From: Silvania confinis
GTDB lineage: Bacteria > Pseudomonadota > Gammaproteobacteria > Enterobacterales > Enterobacteriaceae
Length of the DNA: 64,000 bases
Direction of reading: 5' to 3'
Assembly (NCBI RefSeq): GCF_025564085.1
Contig: NZ_JAMGZJ010000078.1
Coordinates: 806,001 to 870,000 of the forward strand
Part shown: positions 52,382 to 64,000 of the stretch, piece after piece
Position numbering within the stretch: position 1 is the first letter of the stretch
How the letters are laid out: each line of letters starts with the position of its first letter
Notes under the pieces: model-generated
Told to the model about the DNA's origin: nothing
Databases searched by the model: none
What the model saw: only the letters and a program-made list of their open reading frames with translations
Translations under genes and position numbers: made by a program

Positions 52382-53764
52382 TTATCCCATCAGCATCCAC
52401 GTTGCCGGTAATGCGGCAACCAGTAACAATCCAATTAACGCCATTTCACGGCGCTTAAGTGCGTGCTGCAGCTGGTGAGTACGACGGGCGTACATAAACA
52501 CCAGCAGTCCCGGAGCATAAAGCACCACCGACAGCAGCAGGTGCAGCGGACCGGAAGCATACAGAAGCCACAATCCGTAAATGCAGGCACCCATCCCCAC
52601 CACAGTGTGCATTGGACGGGTGGCTATTTTCAACAAATAGGCACCGACAAGGAAATAGGGTACCAGAATCATCTCGGAGGCGATGGTTAACAGCGTGTTA
52701 TAGTCTGAACCTGTGAGCCAGATCAGCACCAGGCAAATCTGCACGCTGATATTGGTCAACCATAGCGACGCTGACGGTGCGTTGTTCTTGTTTTGCCGGG
52801 CAAAAAGACGCGGGAACGCTTTATGCGTTGCGGCGAGGAACGGCACTTCCGCCGCCATAATGGTCCAGCTCAGGTAGGCCCCACAGACCGAGACGATAAG
52901 CCCTGCCGCGATCACCACTTCACCCCATGAGCCCATCATTTTGACCATCAGGCCTGCCATCGATGGGTTACGCATTTCTGCCAGTTCAGGACGTGCCACT
53001 ACGCCCAAAGACAGCAGCGTGACCATCAGATAGACCCCCAGCGCCGCCAGTACCGCCAGCATCGTGGCGCGACCAACGTCGTGTTTGTTACGTGCGCGGG
53101 CCGACACCACCACCGCGCCTTCCACCCCGATAAACACCCACAGGGTGATCAGCATGGTATTTTTAACCTGCTCCCAGACCGGGACGCCCAGCGCCACGCC
53201 GGAGAAGTCCAGGCTAAATACGTCAAGACGAAAGGCAATAAACGCCAGCACGATAAACAGCCCCAGCGGCACCAGCTTCGCCAGCGTGGCGACCAGGTTG
53301 ATGCCTGCAGCGGTCTGTACGCCGCGCAGCACCAGGGCGTGAACAAACCACAGCAAAAAGGACGAGCCGACGATCGATTGCCAGGTATTACCATCGCCAA
53401 ACAGGCGCAGTTCCGGGGTATCGGTAAAAAAACTCAGGGCGGAGAAAACAATCACCAGATAAGAGACGTTGGCGATCACCGCGCACAGCCAGTAACCCCA
53501 GGCGGAACAGAAGCCAATCAGCTCGCCAAAGCCTTCGCGGGCGTAGGTAAAAATTCCGCCGTCGAGGTCGGGGCGGATACGCGTCAGCAGCAGCATGGCG
53601 AAGGCCAGCAGCAGGATCCCCACCCCGGTAATCGCCCAGCCAATCAGCAGCGCCGAAGGGCTGGCAATGGCGGCCATATTCTGCGGCAGACTGAATACGC
53701 CCGCACCGAGCATCGAGCTTAAGACGAGCGCAGTTAAAGCGCTCAGGCCAAGTTTCTTTTCCAT
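52382..53764 (-). CDS. ydgI: APC-family arginine/ornithine-type antiporter YdgI
   Basis: A 460-residue inner-membrane carrier with about 12 helices. KKLGLSALTALVLSSMLGAG and GVFSLPQNMAAIASPSALL are the APC unwound-helix substrate motif, and WVFIGVEGAVVVSARARNK is the conserved TM6 block. It is closest to ArcD-type basic amino-acid antiporters; the true substrate is not proven. It lies upstream of folM on the same strand, as in E. coli. Confidence 0.9.
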   Translation of the reverse strand: MEKKLGLSALTALVLSSMLGAGVFSLPQNMAAIASPSALLIGWAITGVGILLLAFAMLLLTRIRPDLDGGIFTYAREGFGELIGFCSAWGYWLCAVIANVSYLVIVFSALSFFTDTPELRLFGDGNTWQSIVGSSFLLWFVHALVLRGVQTAAGINLVATLAKLVPLGLFIVLAFIAFRLDVFSLDFSGVALGVPVWEQVKNTMLITLWVFIGVEGAVVVSARARNKHDVGRATMLAVLAALGVYLMVTLLSLGVVARPELAEMRNPSMAGLMVKMMGSWGEVVIAAGLIVSVCGAYLSWTIMAAEVPFLAATHKAFPRLFARQNKNNAPSASLWLTNISVQICLVLIWLTGSDYNTLLTIASEMILVPYFLVGAYLLKIATRPMHTVVGMGACIYGLWLLYASGPLHLLLSVVLYAPGLLVFMYARRTHQLQHALKRREMALIGLLLVAALPATWMLMG

Positions 53765-53907
53765 TGGCTTCCTGTTAAGAAAGAATCAGATCCAGAATAA
53801 TTATTTCGCCGAAGCGCATAAAAATGGTGAATTACACTAAGGCGCGGGATTTTACGGAGTGTCACCGAGGCATGCAATGAGGAAGGGTTGAATTAGGCGT
53901 AAAAATC

Positions 53908-53935
53908 AAAAAAAAAGGCGGCATCGCGCCGCCTT
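53908..53935 (-). terminator. Terminator of ydgH
   Basis: AAGGCGGC / GCCGCCTT stem with a five-base loop; on the minus strand it is followed by nine T. It starts 14 bp after the ydgH stop. The rest of 53765-53949 shows nothing else. Confidence 0.88.
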
Positions 53936-53949
53936 AATGAACAGTTTGC

Positions 53950-54894
53950 TTATTTGTACAGATCGGCGCTGATGGTCATGTTATTCCCACGTTCCTGCCA
54001 CTGGCGGGTAATGTGGTAATACTTGGCGCCTTTCTTCGCCGCGCGCTTCGCCACCTGATGCGAGATTTCCGTCATGTTGCCGTAATTGCCGGTAAACTTA
54101 ACGCTGTCGAACGGTACCATCTGCGCTGCAGTAGCGTTATTCAGCTCTTCAATTTTGGTGCCATCGGCCAGCGTGACGCTGTAACGGCCACCTTTGGTGG
54201 TTTGAGTTTCGAAGAAGCGACCGACCTCAGCACTTGGCGCCGCGGTCGTTGCCACACCCGGGATCTCAACCTTCTTCGCTTCTTCACCGCCTTTGGCGAT
54301 GGCCGCGCGGCCAGCATCGGAGTCGGCCGGGATCACATCCGGGCTCTGGACGACACGCTTTTTGGCGTCAGCTTTATAAAGGAAAGCGGTAATGCGCTGG
54401 TTGCCGCCCTGGTTAGCATCGATCTGACGAACGATGTAGAAGGAATCAGCATCTTTGGCCTTCGCGGCTTTGGTGATGGCTTGATTGACTTCCGGCTGGC
54501 TGCGGTAAAAACCCTGAATCGTGACGGTATCGAACGGCTCAAGCATCACGGCCTGTTCTTTTGGCAGCTCCATCACGCCATTGATGACGCGGTTGTTCTC
54601 TACGTCTGCTTTTGGGGCATTTTCTTTATACAGGGCCGCGATCACGCGCTGGTTACCGCTGTTGCCGTGATCGGATGAATCAACGACATAAAATGAGGCC
54701 GCGCCTTCTTTATCGGCGCGCTTTGATGCGGCAGCGACTGCATCGCTAATGGCGTTAAAACGGCCGACGATGACGACACGATCGTACGGTTTCAACGCTG
54801 CTGCTTGCTCCGGCGTTAACTCTGTCGCTGCATTGGCAGACAGGGCGGTCGCAGCAAGGAGTGCGGACGCCAGGAGAGTGTTCTTAAGCTTCAT
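53950..54894 (-). CDS. ydgH: YdgH, periplasmic protein with three YhcN/DUF1471 domains
   Basis: A 314-residue secreted protein, same length as E. coli YdgH. The signal peptide MKLKNTLLASALLAATALSA ends at about residue 22 (NAA). Three related domains follow: FNAISDAVAAASKRADKEGA, FYRSQPEVNQAITKAAKAKD and YGNMTEISHQVAKRAAKKGA each begin a DUF1471 unit. Members of this family are stress-linked periplasmic proteins; precise function unknown. The ribosome site AAGGA is clear. Confidence 0.93.
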   Translation of the reverse strand: MKLKNTLLASALLAATALSANAATELTPEQAAALKPYDRVVIVGRFNAISDAVAAASKRADKEGAASFYVVDSSDHGNSGNQRVIAALYKENAPKADVENNRVINGVMELPKEQAVMLEPFDTVTIQGFYRSQPEVNQAITKAAKAKDADSFYIVRQIDANQGGNQRITAFLYKADAKKRVVQSPDVIPADSDAGRAAIAKGGEEAKKVEIPGVATTAAPSAEVGRFFETQTTKGGRYSVTLADGTKIEELNNATAAQMVPFDSVKFTGNYGNMTEISHQVAKRAAKKGAKYYHITRQWQERGNNMTISADLYK

Positions 54895-55364
54895 AAAAAT
54901 AATCCTTCGCCTTACGCAAACCAGGTACTGGTGGAGTTGTTAATTTGAAAACGTGGCCGATTATGGCATTTAACACCTATCGCTGTCTGCGGCATTTTTT
55001 GCTGCTAATGCGCAGCAGGCGTTCAATTTGTATAACATTTAGTGATATGTTGAAAAAACAGGCGTTTGACCAGTAAAACTAATAAAGCATATGACTTTCA
55101 CAAGTTAATTTAATGTTAATGAGTTGTTCTGCGCTGGCGCTATATCGTGTTTTTGCCGCTTCGTCTAAGCTAAATATCGGCCCTGGCGGTGAAATAAAGG
55201 GAAATATGCCTGTCAGAACCACCGATCGCTTATTTTTGACAGATAAATGCATAAATAGTGTTTTCTTGCGGTGGATCACAAGCGTCATTTTCAGTAGGTT
55301 ATAGAAAGTTTGTTACTGTTTTATTTTCTGCGGATATGCGTTAGTCACGGGTTAACACTTCTGA

Positions 55365-56960
<1,596 letters not shown>

Positions 56961-56967
56961 GGGGTAA

Positions 56968-58359
<1,392 letters not shown>

Positions 58360-58371
58360 GTTGTGAGATGA

Positions 58372-58402
58372 AAAAAAGCCGCCTTAATTTGGCGGCTTTT
58401 TT
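58372..58402 (+). terminator. Terminator of pntAB
   Basis: AGCCGCC / GGCGGCT stem with a seven-base loop between an A7 run and a T6 run, 12 bp after pntB. It can act in both directions. Confidence 0.88.
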
Positions 58403-58405
58403 ATT

Positions 58406-58470
58406 GCCGGGTGGCGCTAACGCTTACCCGGCCTACGTTTGTAGGCCCGGCAAGCTTGCGCCGCCGGGCG
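58406..58470. repeat. REP/BIME element between pntB and uspE
   Basis: Two REP units head to head: GCCGGGTGGCGCTAACGC...TACCCGGC, TACGTTTGTA linker, GGCCCGGCAAGC...GCGCCGCCGGGCG. Its layout matches the element at 4963-5030 almost throughout. Confidence 0.82.
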
Positions 58471-58477
58471 TTTTTAC

Positions 58478-59428
58478 TCAATCGTCTTCATCGTCGTCCA
58501 GCTCAATCGGAGTCTGGTACTGATCCGGCTTGATAACCAGCAAATCACATCGCAGATGGTCTATGACCTGCTCAGCAGTGTTACCGAGGAAGGCAGCGGA
58601 AAGACCGGTACGACCAATCGTCCCCAGCACCACGATCCCGGCCTGCAGATGTTCGGCTAAATCAGGGATCACCTCTTCAGGCAGGCCTTTTTCGACGTGG
58701 GTTAATTTCTCGTCAATACCAAATTTTTGCCGCAGTGCTTTCATGGCAATTAAATGCTGGCCCCGGATCGCATCGTTATAGACGCTGGGGTCAAATTCCG
58801 GCAGTTCGATAGCAATGTTGATGGGCGTAATCGGGTAGGCGCCCACCAGGTGGACTTCGGTATGGTTAACCTGCTCGGCAAGATGAATGGTCTCTTTGAC
58901 CAGCTTGTCGTTCAGGGCATTGTGATAGTTCTCTTCGCTGGCGAGGTTTACCGCCACCACAGCTTTACCCCCTTCAGGCCATGGCTGGTCTTTCACCATC
59001 CACACCGGACACGGGCATTTGCGCAGCAGGTGCCAGTCTGTTGGCGTGAAAATTACCGCCTCCAGCTTGTCATGCTGGTGGGTCATTTTCAGCAGCAGGT
59101 CGTGTTCACCACTCATCACTTCCTGGATGATGGCTTCAAATGGACGGTTGTGCCACACCACTTTGATATCAATAGGCACGCCGGCATCGAGATAGAATTT
59201 TGCCTGCTCGCGGATCCACGCGGTGCGCTGGGTGATCACGCCCTGACGCATCGAAGTGCGTTCATCTGGCGACAGGAGGGTCGTCATTTCGTAAGAGAAG
59301 TCATAGATCGGCAAAAACGCTTTAATTTTGCCGCCAATCCGTTGGTGTAAATATACAGCTCGACGTAACGCCGGTTGATCGTCCTGATTAGGATCGATGG
59401 CCACCAGCATGTTTTGATACTTTGCCAT
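58478..59428 (-). CDS. uspE: Tandem universal stress protein UspE
   Basis: A 316-residue protein of two Usp domains: residues about 1-150 ([20 protein letters not shown]) and 155-306 ([11 protein letters not shown]). The second ends with [20 protein letters not shown], the ATP-binding-like G-2x-G-9x-G(S/T/N) motif. E. coli UspE acts in stress resistance, aggregation and motility. The acidic C-terminus (IELDDDEDD) is typical. It lies after fnr on the same strand, as in E. coli. Confidence 0.94.
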   Translation of the reverse strand: MAKYQNMLVAIDPNQDDQPALRRAVYLHQRIGGKIKAFLPIYDFSYEMTTLLSPDERTSMRQGVITQRTAWIREQAKFYLDAGVPIDIKVVWHNRPFEAIIQEVMSGEHDLLLKMTHQHDKLEAVIFTPTDWHLLRKCPCPVWMVKDQPWPEGGKAVVAVNLASEENYHNALNDKLVKETIHLAEQVNHTEVHLVGAYPITPINIAIELPEFDPSVYNDAIRGQHLIAMKALRQKFGIDEKLTHVEKGLPEEVIPDLAEHLQAGIVVLGTIGRTGLSAAFLGNTAEQVIDHLRCDLLVIKPDQYQTPIELDDDEDD

Positions 59429-59566
59429 ACAGGTCTCCTTACTACTGTCACCACAGTCTGTAATTAAAAGAGTAACCTATATATGTTGAATGAAACAGGG
59501 GGGATGTTTTACCAGATCAATAAATGCGAAAATTTACCGACCTGGCAAAGCAGAAAGCAGAGGTGA

Positions 59567-60319
59567 TTACGCGACGTTGCGGGAATGTCCGGCCAGCACG
59601 GCCAGCGCTTCTCCGTTTTCGATGGTGATGTATTTCCCTTTTACCGCCAGCATGCCGCTTTTCTGGAAACGACCCAGCAGACGGCTGATGGTTTCGACGG
59701 TCAGACCGAGATAGTTACCGATATCGCCACGGGTCATGGTCAGACGGAACTCACGCGGAGAGAAACCGCGCTCGGCAAAACGACGTGAGAGATTGTAGAT
59801 AAACGCGGCCAGACGCTCTTCTGCGTTCTTTTTCGACAGCAGCAGGATCATGTCCTGATCGCCTTTAATCTCGCCGCTCATCAGACGCATCATCTGCTGA
59901 CGCAGATTGGGCATTTTGCCTGACAGATCATCGAGGGTTTCAAACGGGATTTCGCAAACCATTGAGGTTTCCAGCGCCTGAGCAAAGCTCGGGTGGTGGC
60001 CGGTCCCGATGGCGTCAAAGCCCACCAGATCGCCCGCCAGATGGAAGCCGGTGATCTGCTCATCGCCTTGCTCGGTGATGGTGTAGCTTTTGATGGTGCC
60101 AGAACGGATAGCGTACAACGATTTCAGTTCGTCACCCGCTTTAAACAGCGTCTGTCCTTTCTGAATCGGCTTCTTGCGCTCGATAATATTATCGAGCTGA
60201 TCAAGTTCATGCTCATTCAGGGTAAACGGAATACAGAGCTGGCTAATGCTGCAATCCTGGCAATGGATAGCACAACCGCCAGACTGAATGCGTCGAATAA
60301 TTCGCTTTTCCGGGATCAT
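59567..60319 (-). CDS. fnr: Anaerobic regulator FNR
   Basis: A 250-residue CRP/FNR-family regulator. The oxygen-sensing [4Fe-4S] ligands Cys20, Cys23 and Cys29 lie in [14 protein letters not shown], with Cys122 in TSMVCEIPF. The helix-turn-helix contains [12 protein letters not shown], whose Glu/Ser/Arg pattern reads TTGAT. The start at 60319 ([12 protein letters not shown]) matches E. coli; an in-frame TTG at 60331 is less likely. An FNR box lies in its promoter. Confidence 0.97.
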   Translation of the reverse strand: MIPEKRIIRRIQSGGCAIHCQDCSISQLCIPFTLNEHELDQLDNIIERKKPIQKGQTLFKAGDELKSLYAIRSGTIKSYTITEQGDEQITGFHLAGDLVGFDAIGTGHHPSFAQALETSMVCEIPFETLDDLSGKMPNLRQQMMRLMSGEIKGDQDMILLLSKKNAEERLAAFIYNLSRRFAERGFSPREFRLTMTRGDIGNYLGLTVETISRLLGRFQKSGMLAVKGKYITIENGEALAVLAGHSRNVA

Positions 60320-60338
60320 AGGTTTGCTCAAGCCTTAA

Positions 60339-60352
60339 TTGATATTGGTCAA
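60339..60352. promoter_or_regulatory. FNR box upstream of fnr
   Basis: TTGATATTGGTCAA matches the FNR consensus TTGAT-N4-ATCAA in 9 of 10 positions. It is 20 bp before the fnr start and fits the negative autoregulation known in E. coli. A CRP site is unlikely because the outer G/C is TTGAT-type. Confidence 0.78.
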
Positions 60353-60501
60353 TTTTAACATCTTTTTTGACCCTACGTAAGCCTGGGAAACCATCAATAA
60401 GGTCAAGAAGCGCGAAAGCGCCAGCATCTTCTTGAAATTCCACAAATTGACTGCGGACTTTGTCGCTAACTTAAGGAAAGGTAAGCACTAAAAGCCTGGA
60501 G

Positions 60502-61017
60502 CTACAGCAGCAAATAACCTTCGTGGCGCAGGAGCCACTCTTTGCGCTGCACCCCGCCGGCATAGCCGGTCATGGTGCCGTTGCGGCCAATGACGCGATG
60601 GCAGGGGACCACAATGCTCACCGGGTTAGAACCGTTGGCTGCACCCACAGCACGCGCCGCACCGGGGCGGCCAAGCTGTTCGGCCAGTTGGCCGTAATGC
60701 ATCACCTGGCCGCAGGGAATGCTGCGCAGCGCCTGCCAGACTTCGCGCTGGAACGCAGTACCGGCGGTGGCGGTGGGTAAGGTGTCGATAATGCTGAGAT
60801 CGCCCTCGAACCAGGCGCTGAGCTTGTCGCTCAATCCGCCCGGATTGGTCGCACCGATCCGCTCGTAGCCCTCGGCGCGATAGTGGATATTCAACAGTTC
60901 CACCATCCGACCGCTGTACTCTTCCCACTCGACGGCGCGCAGATTGAACTGCTCATCGGCAATCACCCACAGAGGGCCGAGGGGGGTAGCGATTTTGTCT
61001 TCGAGCAATCTCAGCAT
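60502..61017 (-). CDS. ogt: O6-methylguanine-DNA methyltransferase Ogt
   Basis: A 171-residue suicide repair protein that transfers methyl groups from O6-methylguanine and O4-methylthymine to its own Cys. The active site is in [14 protein letters not shown] (PCHRV, Cys about 139), preceded by the helix [11 protein letters not shown] with the Arg finger. Length equals E. coli Ogt. It is the constitutive counterpart of Ada and lies upstream of fnr. Confidence 0.96.
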   Translation of the reverse strand: MLRLLEDKIATPLGPLWVIADEQFNLRAVEWEEYSGRMVELLNIHYRAEGYERIGATNPGGLSDKLSAWFEGDLSIIDTLPTATAGTAFQREVWQALRSIPCGQVMHYGQLAEQLGRPGAARAVGAANGSNPVSIVVPCHRVIGRNGTMTGYAGGVQRKEWLLRHEGYLLL

Positions 61018-61027
61018 AGGGTGTTCC

Positions 61028-62554
61028 TTAGTTCAGGCGCGGGTAAATCCCCGGTCCAATAGGCAGGCCGACAAGATACCATGCCATCAACATCAGCAGC
61101 CATACTCCTAAGAAGATAAGGGGATACGGCAGCACCAGCGAATAGTAGGTACCCAGTTTGGCCTCCGGTTTATAGCGCTGGAGGAAGCCGAGGAACAGCG
61201 GGACAAAAGGCGAAACCGGTGCCAGCGGGATCACCGCCGAGTCGGTGACGCGGAACAGTACCTGGGCAAAGGCCGGATGATAGCCGAGCAGCATAAACAT
61301 CGGCACGAAAATAGGTGCCAGTATCGACCAGATTGCCGAACCGCTGGCGATAAACATGCACAGCAGCGACGAGAGCAGTGCCAGCCCGAGGAAGGCGGGT
61401 ACGCCGCTGAGCCCGGCGCTTTCCAGTATGTCGGTCAAACCGACCGCCATAAATTTGCCCATGTTGCTCCAGTTAAACATCGCAACAAACTGGGCCAACG
61501 GGAACACCATCACGATAAAGCCCGCCATCTCTTTCATCGGCTCAATCATCAGCTGCGGCAGATCGCCCTGGCGGCGTATTTTGCCGGTCGCAATACCAAA
61601 GGCGAGCGAGACGACAAAGAAGAACAGGATGATCAGCGGTACGATGCCTTTGATAAACGGCGACGGCAGGACGGTATGCAGCACCGGGTCGCGCAGGATG
61701 CCGTTTTCCGGCACCACCAGCAGCGCGATAGCGGCGATAAACAGCAGCGACACCACCCCGGCAACGCGCAGTCCCCGGCGCTGTTCTGGGCTAAGCGAAT
61801 CCAGCTTCTCGTCGCTGGCGCCCTGCCATTGACCCAGCCGCGGTTCGACGATTTTATCGGTAATCAACCCGCCGACAATGGTCAGCACAATCACCGAACT
61901 GGCCATAAAGAACCAGTTATCGATAACGCTGACGTGCATGGCGGCATCGATCGTTTTCGCCGCTTCGGTGCTGATCCCGGAGAGCAGCACGTCGGTGGTA
62001 ACAATCAGCAGGTTAGCGGTAAAACCGCAGCCGACACCGGCAATGGCCGCCAGCAGGCCTGCCACCGGATGACGCCCCACGGCGATGAAAATCAGCGCCC
62101 CCATCGGCGGCATGATCACCAGCGCGGCATCCGAAGAGATATGGCTGAAAAAGGCAATAAACAGCACCATATAGCTCGCATAGCGCGCGCTGACGTGCGA
62201 CGCCATTTTCACCATCAGGGCCGGCAGCAAGCCAGAACGCTCGGCCAGACCGGCGCCAAGCACCAGGGCGAGGATCGCGCCCAGCGGGGCAAAGCCGCTA
62301 AAGTTTTTAATCACATTCGGCAAAAACCAGTGCAAACCTTCCACGCTGAGCAGGTTTTTTACCGCCACCATGCTGCCGTCGGCCGGGTTGCGGGCGCTGA
62401 CGTCAAAAGCCGACAGCACGGCAGTGGCGATCGCCAGAATCACAATCAAATAGACGAACAGCAGGAAAGGGTGCGGCACTTTATTGCCGACTCTTTCAAC
62501 CCAGCCGTACAGCTTGCTGGAGGGGGAGTTCGAAGGCAGGGACGACAGACTCAT
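61028..62554 (-). CDS. abgT: p-Aminobenzoyl-glutamate transporter AbgT
   Basis: A 508-residue inner-membrane transporter (AbgT family), same length as E. coli. About 11 hydrophobic segments; [17 protein letters not shown] opens the first, and the family's re-entrant segments include [20 protein letters not shown] and [20 protein letters not shown]. It takes up p-aminobenzoyl-glutamate, a folate breakdown product, for cleavage by AbgAB. GAGGAACG precedes the ATG. It is 46 bp after abgB and 10 bp before ogt. Confidence 0.94.
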   Translation of the reverse strand: MSLSSLPSNSPSSKLYGWVERVGNKVPHPFLLFVYLIVILAIATAVLSAFDVSARNPADGSMVAVKNLLSVEGLHWFLPNVIKNFSGFAPLGAILALVLGAGLAERSGLLPALMVKMASHVSARYASYMVLFIAFFSHISSDAALVIMPPMGALIFIAVGRHPVAGLLAAIAGVGCGFTANLLIVTTDVLLSGISTEAAKTIDAAMHVSVIDNWFFMASSVIVLTIVGGLITDKIVEPRLGQWQGASDEKLDSLSPEQRRGLRVAGVVSLLFIAAIALLVVPENGILRDPVLHTVLPSPFIKGIVPLIILFFFVVSLAFGIATGKIRRQGDLPQLMIEPMKEMAGFIVMVFPLAQFVAMFNWSNMGKFMAVGLTDILESAGLSGVPAFLGLALLSSLLCMFIASGSAIWSILAPIFVPMFMLLGYHPAFAQVLFRVTDSAVIPLAPVSPFVPLFLGFLQRYKPEAKLGTYYSLVLPYPLIFLGVWLLMLMAWYLVGLPIGPGIYPRLN

Positions 62555-62600
62555 GGGCGTTCCTCGGGAGTGTTGTATTGTGTTGTTGTGTTTTGTTTTA

Positions 62601-64000
62601 TTATTTTAAAGGTGACGGTGTAACGCCATCAGGGATCGGACAGGCGTACGGTTTTTCTCTCAACTGCTGTGCAAACTCCTCGCGGCACGCCGCTAACAGG
62701 GCCGGATCCTGCAGGAGCGCCAGCGCCGTAGCGCCCATCACTTTACCCGCCAGCAACATCCCTTTATGCGCAATCGAGGTTCGACCCTGGGCCACCAGCT
62801 GCCAGGTATGCAGCGGCGTCCCCACCGTAAAGCACGGGCTGAAGCACTGCGCCACCGGCATTTTCCAGCTGACGTCGCCCACGTCGGTTGAGCCCGCCAG
62901 AATGTTGTCGGTGATGGCGTAAGGCGCGACCTCATCGATCAGCAGGGTCTGCTGATGGCGACGGGCAAACGCGTTGCCCGCAACGCCGCCGGTCGCCGCA
63001 ATGTTTTTCAGGCTGTTTTGCAGATCGTTGTCGGTGAGCGTGGCGCGGATCTCTTGCGCAAACGCGCGTTCTTCGTCGCTCCAGTCCGGCGTGCCGTAAT
63101 GCTGCACGGCGCGATACATTTCGGCCTCCAGTGTACGGTTGGGCAAATAGCTGGAGCAGGCTTTGTCGAATCGTCGTTCAACGCGGGTTTCGGTCATCAG
63201 CGCCGCGCCCTGGGCGATTTTCTCGATCCGTTCGTAGATCTGCTGCGCGTCGGCCATTTCCGGGGCGCGGATCAAATACAACACTTCTGCCTGAGCCTGC
63301 ACCACGTTCGGCGAGATCCCGCCGGTATCGGTGATGGCGTAATGGACGCGGGCTTTTTCGATGATGTGTTCGTTAAGGAAGTTGCTGCCGGTGGTCATCA
63401 GCGTTACGGCATCCAGCGCGCTGCGTCCCAGATGGGGGGAGTTGGCCGCGTGCGCTGCGGTGCCGTGAAAGCGCCACGACGCCTGAATATTGGCCAAGGT
63501 GCTGACGTTAAACATGCCTGCATAGGCTTCCGGGTGCCAGGTCACGGCGGCATCGACATCGTCAAACAACCCTTCGCGGACCATAAAGGTTTTGCCGGAA
63601 CCGCCTTCCTCGCCGGGGCAGCCGTAAAAGCGCACCGTGCCGCTGCCGCCGTGCTGTCCCAGCCAACTTTTAACCGCCACTGCACCGGCAAGCGCGGCGG
63701 TGCCGAGCAGGTTATGTCCGCACCCGTGGCCGTTAGCGCCCGGGGTCGCGGTTTGCGCTGTGGCGCAGCGGGCGTTCTGACTCAATCCCGCCAGCGCATC
63801 GTACTCCCCCAACAGGGCGATCACCGGCTTACCGCTGCCAAAGCTGGCGATAAAAGCGTTAGGCACGCCACCGGCCTCGCGGGTCAGAGTAAAGCCTTCT
63901 TCTTCCAGTGCGTTCGCCAGACGGTTGGCGGACCAGAACTCTTCAAAACGGGTTTCCGGATGATCCCAGATATCATCTGCGATGGCGGTGAAATGCGCGC
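62601..64000 (-). CDS. abgB: p-Aminobenzoyl-glutamate hydrolase subunit AbgB (5' end outside window)
   Basis: An M20-family peptidase subunit cleaving p-aminobenzoyl-glutamate. The frame stays open to the window end; the visible N-terminal part reads [20 protein letters not shown], which aligns near residue 22 of E. coli AbgB, so about 20 codons are missing. Metal-site motifs are [23 protein letters not shown] and the downstream [11 protein letters not shown]; the dimerisation domain lies between. A GTG inside the frame at 63866 is not the true start. Confidence 0.93.
   Translation of the reverse strand, partial: AHFTAIADDIWDHPETRFEEFWSANRLANALEEEGFTLTREAGGVPNAFIASFGSGKPVIALLGEYDALAGLSQNARCATAQTATPGANGHGCGHNLLGTAALAGAVAVKSWLGQHGGSGTVRFYGCPGEEGGSGKTFMVREGLFDDVDAAVTWHPEAYAGMFNVSTLANIQASWRFHGTAAHAANSPHLGRSALDAVTLMTTGSNFLNEHIIEKARVHYAITDTGGISPNVVQAQAEVLYLIRAPEMADAQQIYERIEKIAQGAALMTETRVERRFDKACSSYLPNRTLEAEMYRAVQHYGTPDWSDEERAFAQEIRATLTDNDLQNSLKNIAATGGVAGNAFARRHQQTLLIDEVAPYAITDNILAGSTDVGDVSWKMPVAQCFSPCFTVGTPLHTWQLVAQGRTSIAHKGMLLAGKVMGATALALLQDPALLAACREEFAQQLREKPYACPIPDGVTPSPLK

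Noticed and set aside
55236..55262. TTGACA followed by TAAATA as the pntA promoter
   Set aside because: The spacer is only 10 bp, incompatible with a sigma-70 promoter.
61277..62623. A 448-codon plus-strand frame opposite abgT
   Set aside because: Gln/His/Arg-rich shadow of a membrane-protein gene; no ribosome site and no family pattern.

Overview
The window reads as chromosomal DNA of an Enterobacteriaceae member. Gene content and order follow the E. coli K-12 terminus region (slyB, anmK, mliC, pdxH, tyrS, pdxY, gstA, dtpA, nth, rsx, add, mal, manA, fumA, fumC, tus, rst, pnt, uspE, fnr, ogt, abg), and proteins agree with E. coli homologues nearly end to end. The fairly high GC of the backbone suggests an Enterobacter/Leclercia/Lelliottia-type organism, but genus cannot be fixed from this alone. 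tus with an adjacent Ter site places the segment in the replication terminus.

Backbone left arm (1-17663): the start of slyB behind a PhoP-type promoter; anmK; the lysozyme inhibitor mliC; the pdxH-tyrS-pdxY group; gstA; the peptide transporter dtpA; nth at the end of the rsxABCDGE operon (electron transport that keeps SoxR reduced); ydgK, cnu and the tiny gene blr; ydgJ; and adenosine deaminase (add).

Accessory region (17664-37789): a 20.1-kb lambdoid element bounded by a 15-bp direct repeat (attL/attR) and inserted between malY and add. It keeps integrase, excisionase, a truncated recT, a lambda-like iteron origin, a DnaC-type loader, a nin-like block (DUF1367, NinG, YlcG-like), antiterminator Q, a tRNA-Arg(UCU), a complete lysis cassette and a cut terminase small subunit. 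It has no repressor, large terminase, portal, capsid or intact tail genes. Several in-gene junctions (recT/cro-like, cII-like/O-like, dnaC/next gene, terS/distal gene) show it shrank by internal deletions. Two strongly AT-rich two-gene modules sit in it: an ABC-ATPase plus DUF4435/Toprim pair resembling the PARIS anti-phage system (24276-26505) and a Septu PtuA-PtuB pair (34346-36275). Two near-perfect LexA boxes are present, one directly in front of a small operon encoding a UmuD'-like protein.

Backbone right arm (37790-64000): malY-malX divergent from malI, with two MalI operators and a CRP site between; ydgA; manA; fumA and fumC; tus with its Ter site; the rstAB two-component system behind a PhoP-type box; ydgC, folM, the antiporter ydgI, ydgH; transhydrogenase pntAB; uspE; fnr with an FNR box; ogt; and the p-aminobenzoyl-glutamate genes abgT and abgB (abgB runs off the window). 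Insertion of the element separates add from the malXY operon, and the att core itself contains a TATAAT hexamer at the position of the add -10 element.
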